This document shows positions 48,632 through 57,567 of a DNA stretch of 64,000 bases, piece after piece (the first letter of the stretch is position 1; each line of letters begins with the position of its first letter). Source of the DNA: Flavobacterium cucumis (GTDB lineage: Bacteria > Bacteroidota > Bacteroidia > Flavobacteriales > Flavobacteriaceae); contig NZ_FRYK01000006.1 in the NCBI RefSeq assembly GCF_900148835.1, positions 62,001-126,000 of the forward strand. The letters are read 5' to 3'. The notes beneath the pieces are model-generated. The model made no database searches. It saw only the letters and a program-made list of their open reading frames with translations, and was not told the origin of the DNA. The position numbers and the translations under genes were made by a program.

Positions 48632-51079
48632 ATGATGAAAAAATTTCTTTTCGTGACCCTATCGCTACTATTTGGTGTGGCTACTTACGCTCAAAGACCT
48701 GAAGGTAAAAAAATCACTATTTCAGGAAAAGTCCTAGAAAAAGGAACAAATCTTCCTTTGGAATATGCAACTATTGTTTTTGAAGATGTTACAACTAAAC
48801 AATTGTCGGGAGGTATCACAGATGAAAATGGTGTTTTCAAATTTGACATTGTAGCTGGTAATTATAATGCTAGAGCCGAATTTATCTCATTTAAAAATGC
48901 TCCTATAGCGCAAAAATCTTTCAGTGAGGACACTAATTTAGGAACCATTTTTTTGGCTCCAGATGTTGCTGAGTTAAACGAAATTAACATCATAGCTGAA
49001 AGATCAACCGTTGAAATTAAGTTAGACAAAAGAGTTTATAACGTTGGTAAAGACATGATGGTAAAAGGAGGAACGGTTAGTGATGTGTTAGACAACGTGC
49101 CTTCTGTTACTGTAGATGCTGAAGGAACAGTAGCACTTCGTGGAAATGAAAATGTAAAAATTTTAATTGATGGAAGACCTTCAGGTTTAGCTGGAATCAA
49201 TATCGCAGATGCTTTAAAATTATTGCCTGCTGATGCTGTTGAAAAAGTAGAAGTTATTACCAATCCATCGGCACGTTATGATGCTGAAGGTGGTGGTGGA
49301 ATTATCAATATTGTAATTAGAAAAGGGAAAGCAAACGGTTTGAATGGTTCTATCATGGCCAATGTAGGAGATCCTGAAACGTATGGTGTGAGTGCCAACT
49401 TAAATAAAAAAGGAGATACCTTTAATTTGTTTTCAAACTTTGGTTACAACTACAGAAACAATCCAGGAAATTCTTTAACAGACGCACAGTATTTTAATAA
49501 TGATGGTACAACCAATGGTTATGTTTACGAAAGACGAACCAATAAACGATTATACGAAGGATACAATGCTAATTTTGGTATTGATTTAAATCTAACCAAA
49601 TCATTAGTTTGGACAAATGCCTTAACTTTTAGAGAAAATACTGGTAAAAATCCTGATAATGTGTTTTTTAACAATTTTGACGCTAATTTAAATCCTGTTT
49701 CAATCAGAAATCGTTTTAACAATCAAAAAAGCGACGAATTTAGTATAGAATACGCTTCTAATTTTGTGAAAAAATTTAAGAAAGATGGTCACCAACTTAA
49801 TGTAGACATTGCCATTTCAAAAAACAATGAAAACGAATTTGCTACAATTACAGATCAAGTTTTAGGAGATCCATCTAGTTTAGATATTGATCTAACAACA
49901 AACATAAATAAACAACAAAGAAATTTATTTCAAGCAGATTATGTATTACCAATTGGAAAGGATGGAAGATTTGAAGCAGGATATAGAGGAAGTTTCTTAA
50001 ACAACTTAACTGATTTTGCGGTTACCCCAGATACTAATAACTTTTCAAACGAACTGGAATATGTTGAAAATGTAAATGCTTTTTATGCCCAATATGGGTC
50101 TAAAATTAATAAATTTTCTTATTTCTTAGGATTGCGTTTTGAGGATAGCAACATCGAAGTCAATTCGATTTCCTTGGACGATTACAACACTAAAAAATAC
50201 AATAATCTATTTCCTTCCGCTACCTTAAACTATGAATTTTCTGAAACTAGTTCATTTAGCTTAAGCTACAGTAAAAGGATTAATCGTCCTAGAGGTCGTT
50301 TCTTAAACCCTGTATCTTCTTTAGCAAGTAATATTAATATTTTTAGAGGAAACCCAGATTTAGACCCTTCTCTAACGGATGCATTTGATATTGGGTATTT
50401 AAAAAGATGGAACAAATTGACTTTTAATACTTCTGCTTACATTAATATAACCAACGATTCGTTTCAATTTGTAAGAATCAATTCTGGAATTGTAGATGGT
50501 GGTATTCCTGTAATCTTTAGTTCTCCTATTAACTTAGCAAAAGAATATAGAGCTGGTTTTGAATTCAATTTAAATTATACACCTTACAAATGGTGGCGAT
50601 TAAACGGTAACTTTAATGCCTTCCGAAATGAAACACAAGGAGATTACAGCTATGTGGATCCAAATGGAGTTATTGATATTCAAAATTTTGACAACGTAGC
50701 GTATACTTGGTTTGCTAGAATTAACTCTAAAATTACTTTGCCATACAAAATCGATTGGCAAACAAACGGTTCTTATATCGCACCTCAAACCAATGCTCAA
50801 GGAAAATCTTTAGGAATTGCTTCTATGAACTTGGCTTTCAGTAAAGATATTTTAAAAGACAAAGCTACTATTGCTTTTAATGTGAGTGATGTGTTTAATT
50901 CTAGAAAAAGAATCATGGAAACGCAAATTCCTAATGTTGTAAGTTCTTATAGTGAAATGCAATGGAGAGAAAGACAAGTTATGTTGACGTTTACTTACCG
51001 TTTTAACAAACAGAAAAACGAAAGAGATAGACAACCGAGAGAAGATAATGGTGGTGAGGAATATATGGGAAAACCATAA
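48632..51079 (+). CDS. TonB-dependent outer-membrane receptor (CarboxypepD_reg, plug, barrel)
   Basis: 815 residues from ATG 48632; the next ATG (48635) is an equal candidate. A signal peptide MKKFLFVTLSLLFGVATYAQ is followed by a carboxypeptidase-like regulatory domain (about 30-105; LEKGTNLPLEYATIVFEDV, GITDENGVFKFDIVAGNY), the plug (about 130-225; VLDNVPSVTVDAEGTVALRG, ILIDGRPSGL, VEVITNPSARYDAEGGGGIINIV), and an outer-membrane barrel of the OMP_b-brl_3 type to the end. The plug and barrel pattern matches receptors that are not paired with SusD; no SusD is adjacent. The substrate is unknown. Terminated at 51102-51130. Confidence 0.93.
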   Translation: MMKKFLFVTLSLLFGVATYAQRPEGKKITISGKVLEKGTNLPLEYATIVFEDVTTKQLSGGITDENGVFKFDIVAGNYNARAEFISFKNAPIAQKSFSEDTNLGTIFLAPDVAELNEINIIAERSTVEIKLDKRVYNVGKDMMVKGGTVSDVLDNVPSVTVDAEGTVALRGNENVKILIDGRPSGLAGINIADALKLLPADAVEKVEVITNPSARYDAEGGGGIINIVIRKGKANGLNGSIMANVGDPETYGVSANLNKKGDTFNLFSNFGYNYRNNPGNSLTDAQYFNNDGTTNGYVYERRTNKRLYEGYNANFGIDLNLTKSLVWTNALTFRENTGKNPDNVFFNNFDANLNPVSIRNRFNNQKSDEFSIEYASNFVKKFKKDGHQLNVDIAISKNNENEFATITDQVLGDPSSLDIDLTTNINKQQRNLFQADYVLPIGKDGRFEAGYRGSFLNNLTDFAVTPDTNNFSNELEYVENVNAFYAQYGSKINKFSYFLGLRFEDSNIEVNSISLDDYNTKKYNNLFPSATLNYEFSETSSFSLSYSKRINRPRGRFLNPVSSLASNINIFRGNPDLDPSLTDAFDIGYLKRWNKLTFNTSAYINITNDSFQFVRINSGIVDGGIPVIFSSPINLAKEYRAGFEFNLNYTPYKWWRLNGNFNAFRNETQGDYSYVDPNGVIDIQNFDNVAYTWFARINSKITLPYKIDWQTNGSYIAPQTNAQGKSLGIASMNLAFSKDILKDKATIAFNVSDVFNSRKRIMETQIPNVVSSYSEMQWRERQVMLTFTYRFNKQKNERDRQPREDNGGEEYMGKP

Positions 51080-51101
51080 TTCAAGACATTTCATAAACTT
51101 T

Positions 51102-51130
51102 AAAAAGTCCCGATATTATTGGGACTTTTT
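51102..51130 (+). terminator. intrinsic terminator after the TonB receptor
   Basis: Perfect 10-bp stem AAAAAGTCCC/GGGACTTTTT (51102-51111 with 51121-51130), 9-nt loop, T-run after. Confidence 0.88.
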
Positions 51131-51296
51131 TTATTCTAATGCTATTTTTTATTTAAAAAAATAGGCAACTAATTCTAGCATTCAATTGGCTACCTTTATA
51201 AGGAGTATCATAAATAGATTATTACCCTTTGCGCTCTCCTATCAATTTAAAAAATATTTTTAAATCAATTACCGAAATGGTAAGTGTTAAAAACAA

Positions 51297-51324
51297 AAAA
51301 GTCCCGATTTACATCGAGACTTTT
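51297..51324. terminator. terminator of the small membrane protein gene
   Basis: AAAAGTC-C-CGAT/ATCG-A-GACTTTT (51297-51308 with 51313-51324), one internal C-A mismatch, loop TTAC, A-run to the left. On the minus strand it has a T-run and ends the small gene at 51343-51513. The 51131-51296 stretch has no gene or clear element. Confidence 0.78.
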
Positions 51325-51342
51325 ATTTTTAAAACTAAAAAA

Positions 51343-51513
51343 TTAATTTTCTAGTTCAGCTTGTCTTTTTGCTCTTTTCTCTTTAATCAATTCCATGATA
51401 GCACCGCCCAACCAATAGTGAACAAATCCTACTAAGAATATCATCAACCAAAAACCGATAGTTAAAATGGTTAAGAAAAGTAAAAAACCTAGGTACTGTT
51501 GAAATTCAAACAT
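51343..51513 (-). CDS. small single- or two-pass membrane protein (56 residues)
   Basis: 56 codons from the ATG at 51513 to TAA at 51345. It is below the usual length cut-off but well formed. Residues about 9-34 are one long hydrophobic stretch, followed by HYWLGGAIMELIKEKRAKRQAELEN, a charged cytoplasmic tail. A hairpin terminator follows 19 bp after the stop, on the same strand, and an upstream gap of 84 bp separates it from corA. Length, hydrophobic core and own terminator argue for a real gene. I recall similar short proteins in flavobacteria; the function is unknown. Confidence 0.72.
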   Translation of the reverse strand: MFEFQQYLGFLLFLTILTIGFWLMIFLVGFVHYWLGGAIMELIKEKRAKRQAELEN

Positions 51514-51597
51514 GATTTTTCCGGAATTTATGAATTCTTGTCAAAGATAAACCTAAATTTTATTTTTAACAATATAATATAGTAATAATTTTAAGAA

Positions 51598-52668
51598 CTA
51601 AAACCATTTCTTCATTTTAAAATAGACAAACATAAACACCACCACTAAAATCATAACACCCCATATAATGAAATATCCATTTTCCCACTCTAGTTCCGGA
51701 AAATACTTAAAGTTCATACCATAGACACCAACAATAAAAGTCAAGGGTAAAAAAAACATCGAAACCACTGTTAACGATTTCATCACTTCATTCATCTTAT
51801 GGTTTTGTGCCGAAAAAAAATAATTTGAGGCACTATCTAGTGTAATTAAATCTGATTCAATTTGTTCTAAAAGCTCCAAACACTTTTGATGTAATCTTGA
51901 AAAAAACGAATAGTTTTCAGCCTGAATATCATTAAAAACATCATCATCTTTCATGCTCTTAATCGAATATAATGAATCGCGCAATGGAATGATAGAACGC
52001 TTTAAAAAATTAAAATTATCCCGATGCTTTTCAATCAATTCTAAGACTTCTGGTTTCGTACTTGTCTTCGATAAATTAATAATTTCATCTACCCGATCTT
52101 CTTCACTTTCAATAGTTATGTAAAAATTTTCAATAATGGCATCCAATAATAAATACAATAAAAAGTCTGCTTTTTTGGTTCTTACTACCCCCGAATTGGT
52201 TCTAATTCGTTCTCGGATATGCTTAAAAAAATCACTTCGTTTCTCTTGAAACGATAGTAAAATAGTATCTTTTAATATAAAGCTAATTTGCTCATAATTG
52301 ATATTATCAGAGTTTTCAATGGGCAATAATGATTTCACATTGAAAAACAAAATATTATGATATTCCTCTAACCTTGTTCGCTTTGTCGTATTTAAAATAT
52401 CTCCAATAATAAAATTATCGGCTCCAAAAGTTTCACCCACTTTTGCAATAATATTGGGTTCATTTAGACCATGAATATTAAGCCAATTTACCTTTGAAAA
52501 ATCTATTGAATGTTGAATATCTGATTCTTGAAGCTGATGAAATTCTGTAACATCTTCAGCATCATAGACAAACAATTGTATTTCTGTAGGGGTATCTTTA
52601 TGACTACCTGTATATTCTAAAACGCTAGCTTGTACTTTTCTTCCTTTCTTATACTTAATTTTTCTCAA
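51598..52668 (-). CDS. corA: CorA-type magnesium/cobalt transporter
   Basis: Divalent cation channel of the inner membrane, 356 residues. The N-terminal soluble domain has LEYTGSHKD, IDFSKVNWLNIHGL (about 50-63) and helical stalks (NFLKRSIIPLRDSLYSIKSM, QKCLELLEQIESDLITLDSA). Two membrane segments lie at the C-terminus (about 293-315 and 328-350), the first ending in the conserved GMN motif in FIVGVYGMNF, with a basic end MKKWF. There is no usable ATG; TTG at 52668 (MRKIKYKKGRKV) is preferred to TTG at 52677. Divergent from hutI. Confidence 0.92.
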   Translation of the reverse strand: MRKIKYKKGRKVQASVLEYTGSHKDTPTEIQLFVYDAEDVTEFHQLQESDIQHSIDFSKVNWLNIHGLNEPNIIAKVGETFGADNFIIGDILNTTKRTRLEEYHNILFFNVKSLLPIENSDNINYEQISFILKDTILLSFQEKRSDFFKHIRERIRTNSGVVRTKKADFLLYLLLDAIIENFYITIESEEDRVDEIINLSKTSTKPEVLELIEKHRDNFNFLKRSIIPLRDSLYSIKSMKDDDVFNDIQAENYSFFSRLHQKCLELLEQIESDLITLDSASNYFFSAQNHKMNEVMKSLTVVSMFFLPLTFIVGVYGMNFKYFPELEWENGYFIIWGVMILVVVFMFVYFKMKKWF

Positions 52669-52738
52669 AACAAACAAATTTTATATAAAGATAGGAGTTT
52701 TTAAAATTGAGAAGTATTTTTACAGAAAATTATTTTCA

Positions 52739-53974
52739 ATGAAAACGCTATTCATCAATATAAAAGAGCTATTACAAATTAGAGCCACTGGGATTGATAA
52801 AATTTCGGGTTTCGATATGGCCGTATTGCCTAAAATCGACAATGCCTATCTTTTAATAGAAGACAATGTTATTACCGATTTTGGTTTGATGGAAGCTTGT
52901 CCAAAAGTTTCAGATGCAGCAATTTTTGATGTGACAGGTCAGGTAATATTACCAACATGGGTTGATAGTCACACCCATATTGTTTATTCAGGAAATAGAG
53001 TTCAAGAATTTGTGGATAGAATCAATGGATTATCCTATGAAGAAATAGCCAATCGAGGTGGTGGCATCTTAAATTCGGCCAAAAAATTAAACGAAACTTC
53101 GGAAGACGAACTTTACGAGCAATCCAAATTGCGTTTAGAAGAAATCATGCAACAAGGAACGGGTGCCGTTGAAATCAAATCGGGTTATGGACTAACAGTG
53201 GAAGGTGAATTGAAAATGTTACGAGTTATTAAACGTTTAAAAGAGAATTATCCTATTGCGATAAAAGCAACTTTTTTGGGGGCTCATGCTTTTCCAATTG
53301 AATATAAAGAGAATCATTCCGGGTATATTGATTTGATAATTAACGAAATGTTACCTAAAATTGCATCTGAAGACTTAGCTGATTATATTGATGCCTTTTT
53401 AGAAACTGGATATTTTTCAGTTGATGAAACCATAAAAATTATGGAAGCTGGGAAAAAATACGGTTTAGAACCTAAAATCCACGTAAACCAATTTACCGCT
53501 ATCGATGGAATTAAAGCTTGTGTTGAAAACGAAGCAGTTTCCGTGGATCATTTAGAAATTGTGACTGATGAAGATATAGAAATATTAAAAAATAGTAAGA
53601 CCATGCCGGTAGCATTACCAAGTTGTTCTTATTTTATTAGCATACCCTATACCCCAGCACGAAAAATGATCAACTCAGGATTACCATTGGCTTTGGCAAG
53701 CGATTACAATCCTGGAACTACACCATCTGGAAATATGAATTTTGTGGTGGCAACCGCATGCATTAAAATGAAAATGACTCCAGAAGAAGCTATTAATGCT
53801 GCAACTATCAACGGTGCTTATGCCATGGGAGTTTCGGCAACGCATGGAAGCATTACAAAAGGGAAAAGAGCCAATATAATCATTACAAAACCCATCACCA
53901 GTTTTTACCAATTGCCTTATGCTTTTGGAACCAACTTAATTGATAAAGTAATGATTGAAGGGAAATTTATTTAA
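52739..53974 (+). CDS. hutI: imidazolonepropionase
   Basis: Third step of histidine degradation, hydrolysing imidazolonepropionate to formiminoglutamate; 411 residues, amidohydrolase fold. Metal and substrate motifs: TWVDSHTHIVYSGNR (HxH, about 77-91), EIKSGYGLT (about 144-152), IHVNQFTAIDGI (about 246-257) with the metal His, VDHLEIV, and ASDYNPGTTPSGNM with the catalytic Asp (about 321-334). The window holds hutI and, 2.5 kb away on the same strand, hutG, but no hutH or hutU. Its 3' end overlaps the 3' end of the CLC gene by 8 bp. Confidence 0.96.
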   Translation: MKTLFINIKELLQIRATGIDKISGFDMAVLPKIDNAYLLIEDNVITDFGLMEACPKVSDAAIFDVTGQVILPTWVDSHTHIVYSGNRVQEFVDRINGLSYEEIANRGGGILNSAKKLNETSEDELYEQSKLRLEEIMQQGTGAVEIKSGYGLTVEGELKMLRVIKRLKENYPIAIKATFLGAHAFPIEYKENHSGYIDLIINEMLPKIASEDLADYIDAFLETGYFSVDETIKIMEAGKKYGLEPKIHVNQFTAIDGIKACVENEAVSVDHLEIVTDEDIEILKNSKTMPVALPSCSYFISIPYTPARKMINSGLPLALASDYNPGTTPSGNMNFVVATACIKMKMTPEEAINAATINGAYAMGVSATHGSITKGKRANIIITKPITSFYQLPYAFGTNLIDKVMIEGKFI

Positions 53975-55277
53975 TTTCACTTATCGATATTCCTCTATGA
54001 TGCTTGTTGTTTTCGTGCTTTGGTTCTCCAACAATTTGTTTGCCATAAATGCTATTATGACCAGAAACCAAATATGAAACCATACATGCAATAGCTACAT
54101 AAATTCCGCTTTCAATACCGAAAAGTTCAATCCCCATCAACATACAAGCGATAGGAGTGTTTGTAGCTCCTGCAAAAACTGCTACAAATCCCATTCCTGC
54201 TAATAAAGCCGTTGGTAACGGTATAAAAAATGAGAGTGCGCTTCCTAATGTAGCACCTATAAAAAAGAGTGGTGTAACTTCACCTCCTTTAAAACCTGCG
54301 GCTAATGTTAGTATCGTAAAAGCCATTTTTAGTGCAAAATCATATATTGGCAATTGCGCTTCAAAAGATTGAACTATCGTTGGTATACCTAAACCAATGA
54401 ATTTAGTTGTTCCAATACAGAAAACAGCTAAAGCAACAATAATACCACCAACTAAAGGTCTAAATGGAGGAAATTTTATTCTTGATTTAAATTGTAAAGT
54501 CATGAATCGAATAGCTTTGCTAAAAGCCATGGCACACAATCCAAACGCAATTCCTCCCAATATAGCATATAAAATTGATAAAAACGATAATTCCGGAAAA
54601 TCAGAAATAAGATAATGCGAATGAGGAACATGCCAAGCTCTCGTGACTAAATCAGCTAAAATAGCCGCAACAAACGCAGGAAAAATTGCTTTATAATTTA
54701 TTTTTCCTATTAAAAAAAACTCCAAACCAAAAAGAGCACCTGCTAATGGAGTTCCAAATACAGATCCAAATCCAGCAGAAACTGCTGCGATAAGAAGTAT
54801 TTTTCGTTCGGTTTGGTTAAACTTGAACCCTTTTGAAAATTGATCCATAATAGAAGCAGCCATTTGCAAAGCCGTTCCTTCTCGTCCAGCAGATCCACCA
54901 AATAAATGCGTTATAATTGTTCCCACATATACAAAAGGAGCCATTTTTAAGGGAATACGAACAAACGGTTTGTGGATATTTTCAATAATTAAATTATTTC
55001 CCGCTTCAACCTCTTTGCCATAATAATGGTATAGCAAGCCAATGAACAAACCTGCTAAAGGTAAAAATGCAATTATAAATGGGTGTTTTTCTCTATAATT
55101 TGTTACCCAATCTAATGAAACCAAAAACCCTGCAGAAGCACTCCCAACCAATACCGCTATAAGCGTACTTATGAATGTCCATTTTAAAAGAAATGCATAA
55201 ATGCTTATCTTGGATGAAAAGTTAGGATTGGATTTCGATAAATCTTTGAAAAACATTTTTAGTTTAGTTATAGCCAC
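53967..55277 (-). CDS. eriC: CLC-F type fluoride/proton antiporter
   Basis: CLC-family membrane antiporter, 436 residues with about 12-14 helices. The N-helix motif is GREGT (131-135; GSAGREGTALQM), not the GREGP of chloride CLCs, and the anion-site loop is GNNLI (93-97) instead of GSGIP, without the chloride-coordinating serine. The gating glutamate E133 is present. These are the known marks of CLC-F fluoride exporters. The fluoride riboswitch just upstream supports the call strongly. GTG at 55277, six bases after an AGGG, is chosen since the riboswitch hairpin covers that AGGG; an ATG at 55256 is the alternative. Confidence 0.9.
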   Translation of the reverse strand: MAITKLKMFFKDLSKSNPNFSSKISIYAFLLKWTFISTLIAVLVGSASAGFLVSLDWVTNYREKHPFIIAFLPLAGLFIGLLYHYYGKEVEAGNNLIIENIHKPFVRIPLKMAPFVYVGTIITHLFGGSAGREGTALQMAASIMDQFSKGFKFNQTERKILLIAAVSAGFGSVFGTPLAGALFGLEFFLIGKINYKAIFPAFVAAILADLVTRAWHVPHSHYLISDFPELSFLSILYAILGGIAFGLCAMAFSKAIRFMTLQFKSRIKFPPFRPLVGGIIVALAVFCIGTTKFIGLGIPTIVQSFEAQLPIYDFALKMAFTILTLAAGFKGGEVTPLFFIGATLGSALSFFIPLPTALLAGMGFVAVFAGATNTPIACMLMGIELFGIESGIYVAIACMVSYLVSGHNSIYGKQIVGEPKHENNKHHRGISISEIK

Positions 55278-55284
55278 AATTATC

Positions 55285-55366
55285 CCTGATTAAATTATCA
55301 AATTATTTTTTAATCAGGCGTCATCAGCTTTTTAAGGCGGTTGGGTAAGGAAGAACACCATTTCCT
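55285..55366 (-). promoter_or_regulatory. fluoride (crcB-type) riboswitch with ribosome-binding-site hairpin
   Basis: On the minus strand 55365-55317 reads GGAAATGGTGTTCTTCC, then AACCGCC, AAGCTGATGACGCC, matching the fluoride riboswitch consensus (GGnnAUGGnGUnCnnCC, AACCGC, GCUGAUGnCGCC). GGAA/TTCC forms the first helix and GGTGT pairs with ACGCC. The aptamer end CC (55318-55317) is shared with a 10-bp stem CCTGATTAAA/TTTAATCAGG (55318-55309 with 55294-55285), whose 3' arm contains the AGG preceding the GTG start. Ligand binding would free the ribosome-binding site. Confidence 0.88.
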
Positions 55367-55400
55367 TGGAATAACAAAAGTATAAAAAAACTTTTAAATA

Positions 55401-55440
55401 AAAAATGCCCCAAAAGTAACTTACTTTTAGGGCAACTTTT
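55401..55440 (-). terminator. terminator of the coiled-coil protein gene
   Basis: Stem TGCCC-x-AAAAGTAA/TTACTTTT-x-GGGCA (55406-55419 with 55421-55434), near perfect with one C-A mismatch and a very small loop. The A-run at 55401-55405 gives a T-run on the minus strand, 26 bp after the stop of the 55460 gene; upstream of the riboswitch. Confidence 0.78.
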
Positions 55441-55459
55441 TTATCCATTTGGATTGGGA

Positions 55460-56338
55460 TTATCTCAAGTTAAAACTTGTTTTAGATACCAACTCCATAT
55501 TCTTATCAAAAACATTAACGAAATAAGTTCCTGCTGCAAAATCTTCACCAGAAAGCTCTTCATTAACTTGAACCGTTTTGTTTTCATATTTAACAGTACT
55601 GATAAAACTGTATGTCAATGTTTTATCTCCTGCAGGTATTGTAGTTTTTTCACCTAAGATATTGTTTTTACTGTCAATAATCTGAACATAATACTCTCTA
55701 CTACCCGTTTTAGCAATTTGATTTTCAGCAATTAAAAAACTTATTTTTAGTTTATTAGCTCTTCCTGCTTTATCGGTTTCAATTTGTTTTCCTGAGCTTC
55801 TCTCTTTAACAGCTAAAACTTTTAAGTTTAAAACTGCTAATTTTGATCCTTTCTCTACGGTCTTAGTTAATCCTTCATTCTGAACCAATAAAGTATCGTT
55901 AAACTTTTTAGTCTCTTCTAAAACCACAGTAGTGCTATCTAATGAAGAAGTAAGGGTTACATTTTGCTCTTTTAAAAGTTTATTCTCAGCAACAAGGTTG
56001 TCCATCTCTCCTTTTAATCTTAAATAAGAAGCTTTGTATTTTGCCATGGCAGCCAAATCCCCTTTTGATTTTTCAACTTGTTCTAAAAGTTCAACCATTT
56101 TAGCTTGTTCCGCTTGAAGTTCTTCTTTTAAAGCAGTGTTGTCCGAAATCATTAGATCATATTCGGCAATTTTAGCTTTTAACTCTTCAGCTAGTGTTTC
56201 TTTCTCGGTTGTTAGCGTTGTTACTGTTTCTTTATTATCAGTAGTTAACTTGATAATGTATCCGATACTTCCTAAAAGTAATAATACTAAAATTACTACT
56301 GCTGCTTTCAATCCTGAATTATTCGATTTGTTTTCCAT
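55460..56338 (-). CDS. hypothetical membrane-anchored coiled-coil protein
   Basis: 292 residues: short polar N-terminus, one membrane segment (about 10-29, LKAAVVILVLLLLGSIGYIIK), then a coiled coil over about 33-165 with heptad runs (VTTLTTEKETLAEELKAKIAEYD, KSKGDLAAMAKYKASYLRLKGEM). The C-terminal domain (about 170-292) is a beta sandwich-like module (LNLKVLAVKERSSGKQIET, YYVQIIDSKNNILGE, VNVFDKNMELVSKTSFNLR). It anchors in the inner membrane with the coiled coil outside. It is similar to flavobacterial proteins I have seen as hypothetical; the function is unknown. Confidence 0.78.
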   Translation of the reverse strand: MENKSNNSGLKAAVVILVLLLLGSIGYIIKLTTDNKETVTTLTTEKETLAEELKAKIAEYDLMISDNTALKEELQAEQAKMVELLEQVEKSKGDLAAMAKYKASYLRLKGEMDNLVAENKLLKEQNVTLTSSLDSTTVVLEETKKFNDTLLVQNEGLTKTVEKGSKLAVLNLKVLAVKERSSGKQIETDKAGRANKLKISFLIAENQIAKTGSREYYVQIIDSKNNILGEKTTIPAGDKTLTYSFISTVKYENKTVQVNEELSGEDFAAGTYFVNVFDKNMELVSKTSFNLR

Positions 56339-56402
56339 TAGTTTATAGGTTAATTATAATTTGGTTATTCAAAAATACAATTAAAAAAGTATTTTCATAA
56401 TC

Positions 56403-56436
56403 TTGTAACGAATTTTATTAAATTATAGTACATTTG
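56403..56436 (+). promoter_or_regulatory. promoter of hutG
   Basis: TTG at 56403-56405 and TACATTTG at 56429-56436 with a 23-bp spacer, within the flavobacterial 17-23 range. Transcript start near 56442, leader about 18 nt to the ATG at 56460. Confidence 0.65.
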
Positions 56437-56459
56437 ATTTGCTTTTTTTAACATTATTT

Positions 56460-57488
56460 ATGGAAAATATCGTTCTACTCAATCAAAATGAATTAGCTAA
56501 AATAACAAACCATAGAAGTGGTGAAGTCAAATATGGAGAAAAAATAATAACAGTTCCTAAAGAAACGAATACCATAGAATTTATTCGATCTTCAGATGCC
56601 AAGTTTGTACTTTTTGGTATCACTGAAGATGTGGGAGTAAAAGCAAACCTTGGTCGTCCTGGAACAGCTTCAGCGTATGAAAGTACGTTGAAAAGTTTGG
56701 TTAATATTCAGCATAATAAATTTTGCAAAGGAAGTAACCTAATTGTTTTAGGACACTTAAATATTGCTGCAGAGATTGAAGCGGCCAAAAAATTGGATGC
56801 ATCAAACAAACAAGAACGAAAGGAATTGTTTCTATTAGTTGAAAAAATTGACAAAGAAGTATCACATGTAGTACATCAAATTGTTAATGCAGGGAAAATT
56901 CCAATAATAATCGGAGGTGGACACAATAATGCATATGGTAATATCAAAGGTTTAGCATTGGCCAAGGGAAAACCCGTAAATGCAATAAATTTTGATGCTC
57001 ACACTGATTTTAGAATTTTAGAAGGAAGGCATTCTGGTAACGGATTTAGTTATGCCTTTGAAGATGGTTTTTTAAAAAAATATTTCATTTTTGGCCTTCA
57101 TGAGAATTTTGTTTCCAAAAGTGTTTTTAATACGTTGAAAGAGTTAAATACAAGAGTAAAATATGTAACGTATGAAGAAATTGAAGTTAAAAGAGAAAAA
57201 AACTTTGAAGAAGAACTCAAAAAGGCATTAGATTTTATAAAAAATGAACCCTTCGGAATTGAGCTAGATTTAGATGCTATTCCAAATATTCCTTCCAGTG
57301 CCATGACATTGAGCGGTTTTAGTGTTGATAAAGCTCGTCATTATATATATTACTTTGGGAAACAACAAAATGCTGCTTACCTTCACATCTGTGAAGGTGC
57401 TCCAGAACTTGATACTTCTAAAAACAATCATTTAACGGGTAAACTTATTGCTACTATGATTACAGATTTTATCAAAAGTAAAGACTAA
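56460..57488 (+). CDS. hutG: formimidoylglutamase (arginase/ureohydrolase family)
   Basis: Manganese enzyme splitting formiminoglutamate to glutamate and formamide in histidine degradation; 342 residues. Metal-ligand motifs of the ureohydrolases are present: GGGHNNAYG (about 156-164), NFDAHTDFR (about 178-186) and ELDLDAIPNIPSSAM (about 268-282), the last replacing the usual SxDxDxxDP with DLDAIPN. FGITEDVGVKANLGRPGTASAYE is characteristic of this branch. The ATG at 56460 is used; a TTG at 56439 gives an unlikely MLFLTLF extension. Same strand as hutI, with the fluoride exporter and a coiled-coil gene between them. An agmatinase-like substrate is the main alternative. Confidence 0.85.
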   Translation: MENIVLLNQNELAKITNHRSGEVKYGEKIITVPKETNTIEFIRSSDAKFVLFGITEDVGVKANLGRPGTASAYESTLKSLVNIQHNKFCKGSNLIVLGHLNIAAEIEAAKKLDASNKQERKELFLLVEKIDKEVSHVVHQIVNAGKIPIIIGGGHNNAYGNIKGLALAKGKPVNAINFDAHTDFRILEGRHSGNGFSYAFEDGFLKKYFIFGLHENFVSKSVFNTLKELNTRVKYVTYEEIEVKREKNFEEELKKALDFIKNEPFGIELDLDAIPNIPSSAMTLSGFSVDKARHYIYYFGKQQNAAYLHICEGAPELDTSKNNHLTGKLIATMITDFIKSKD

Positions 57489-57521
57489 ACACTTAGCAAA
57501 ATACATTAATTAAAATAACAC

Positions 57522-57529
57522 TACCTTTG
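57522..57529 (+). promoter_or_regulatory. -7 box of the DEAD-box helicase promoter
   Basis: TACCTTTG, perfect TAnnTTTG; transcript start near 57536, leader about 32 nt. No obvious -33 TTG. Confidence 0.55.
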
Positions 57530-57567
57530 TAGCCTTATCGAAAGTTTGATAAGATTAATTTTATTTT

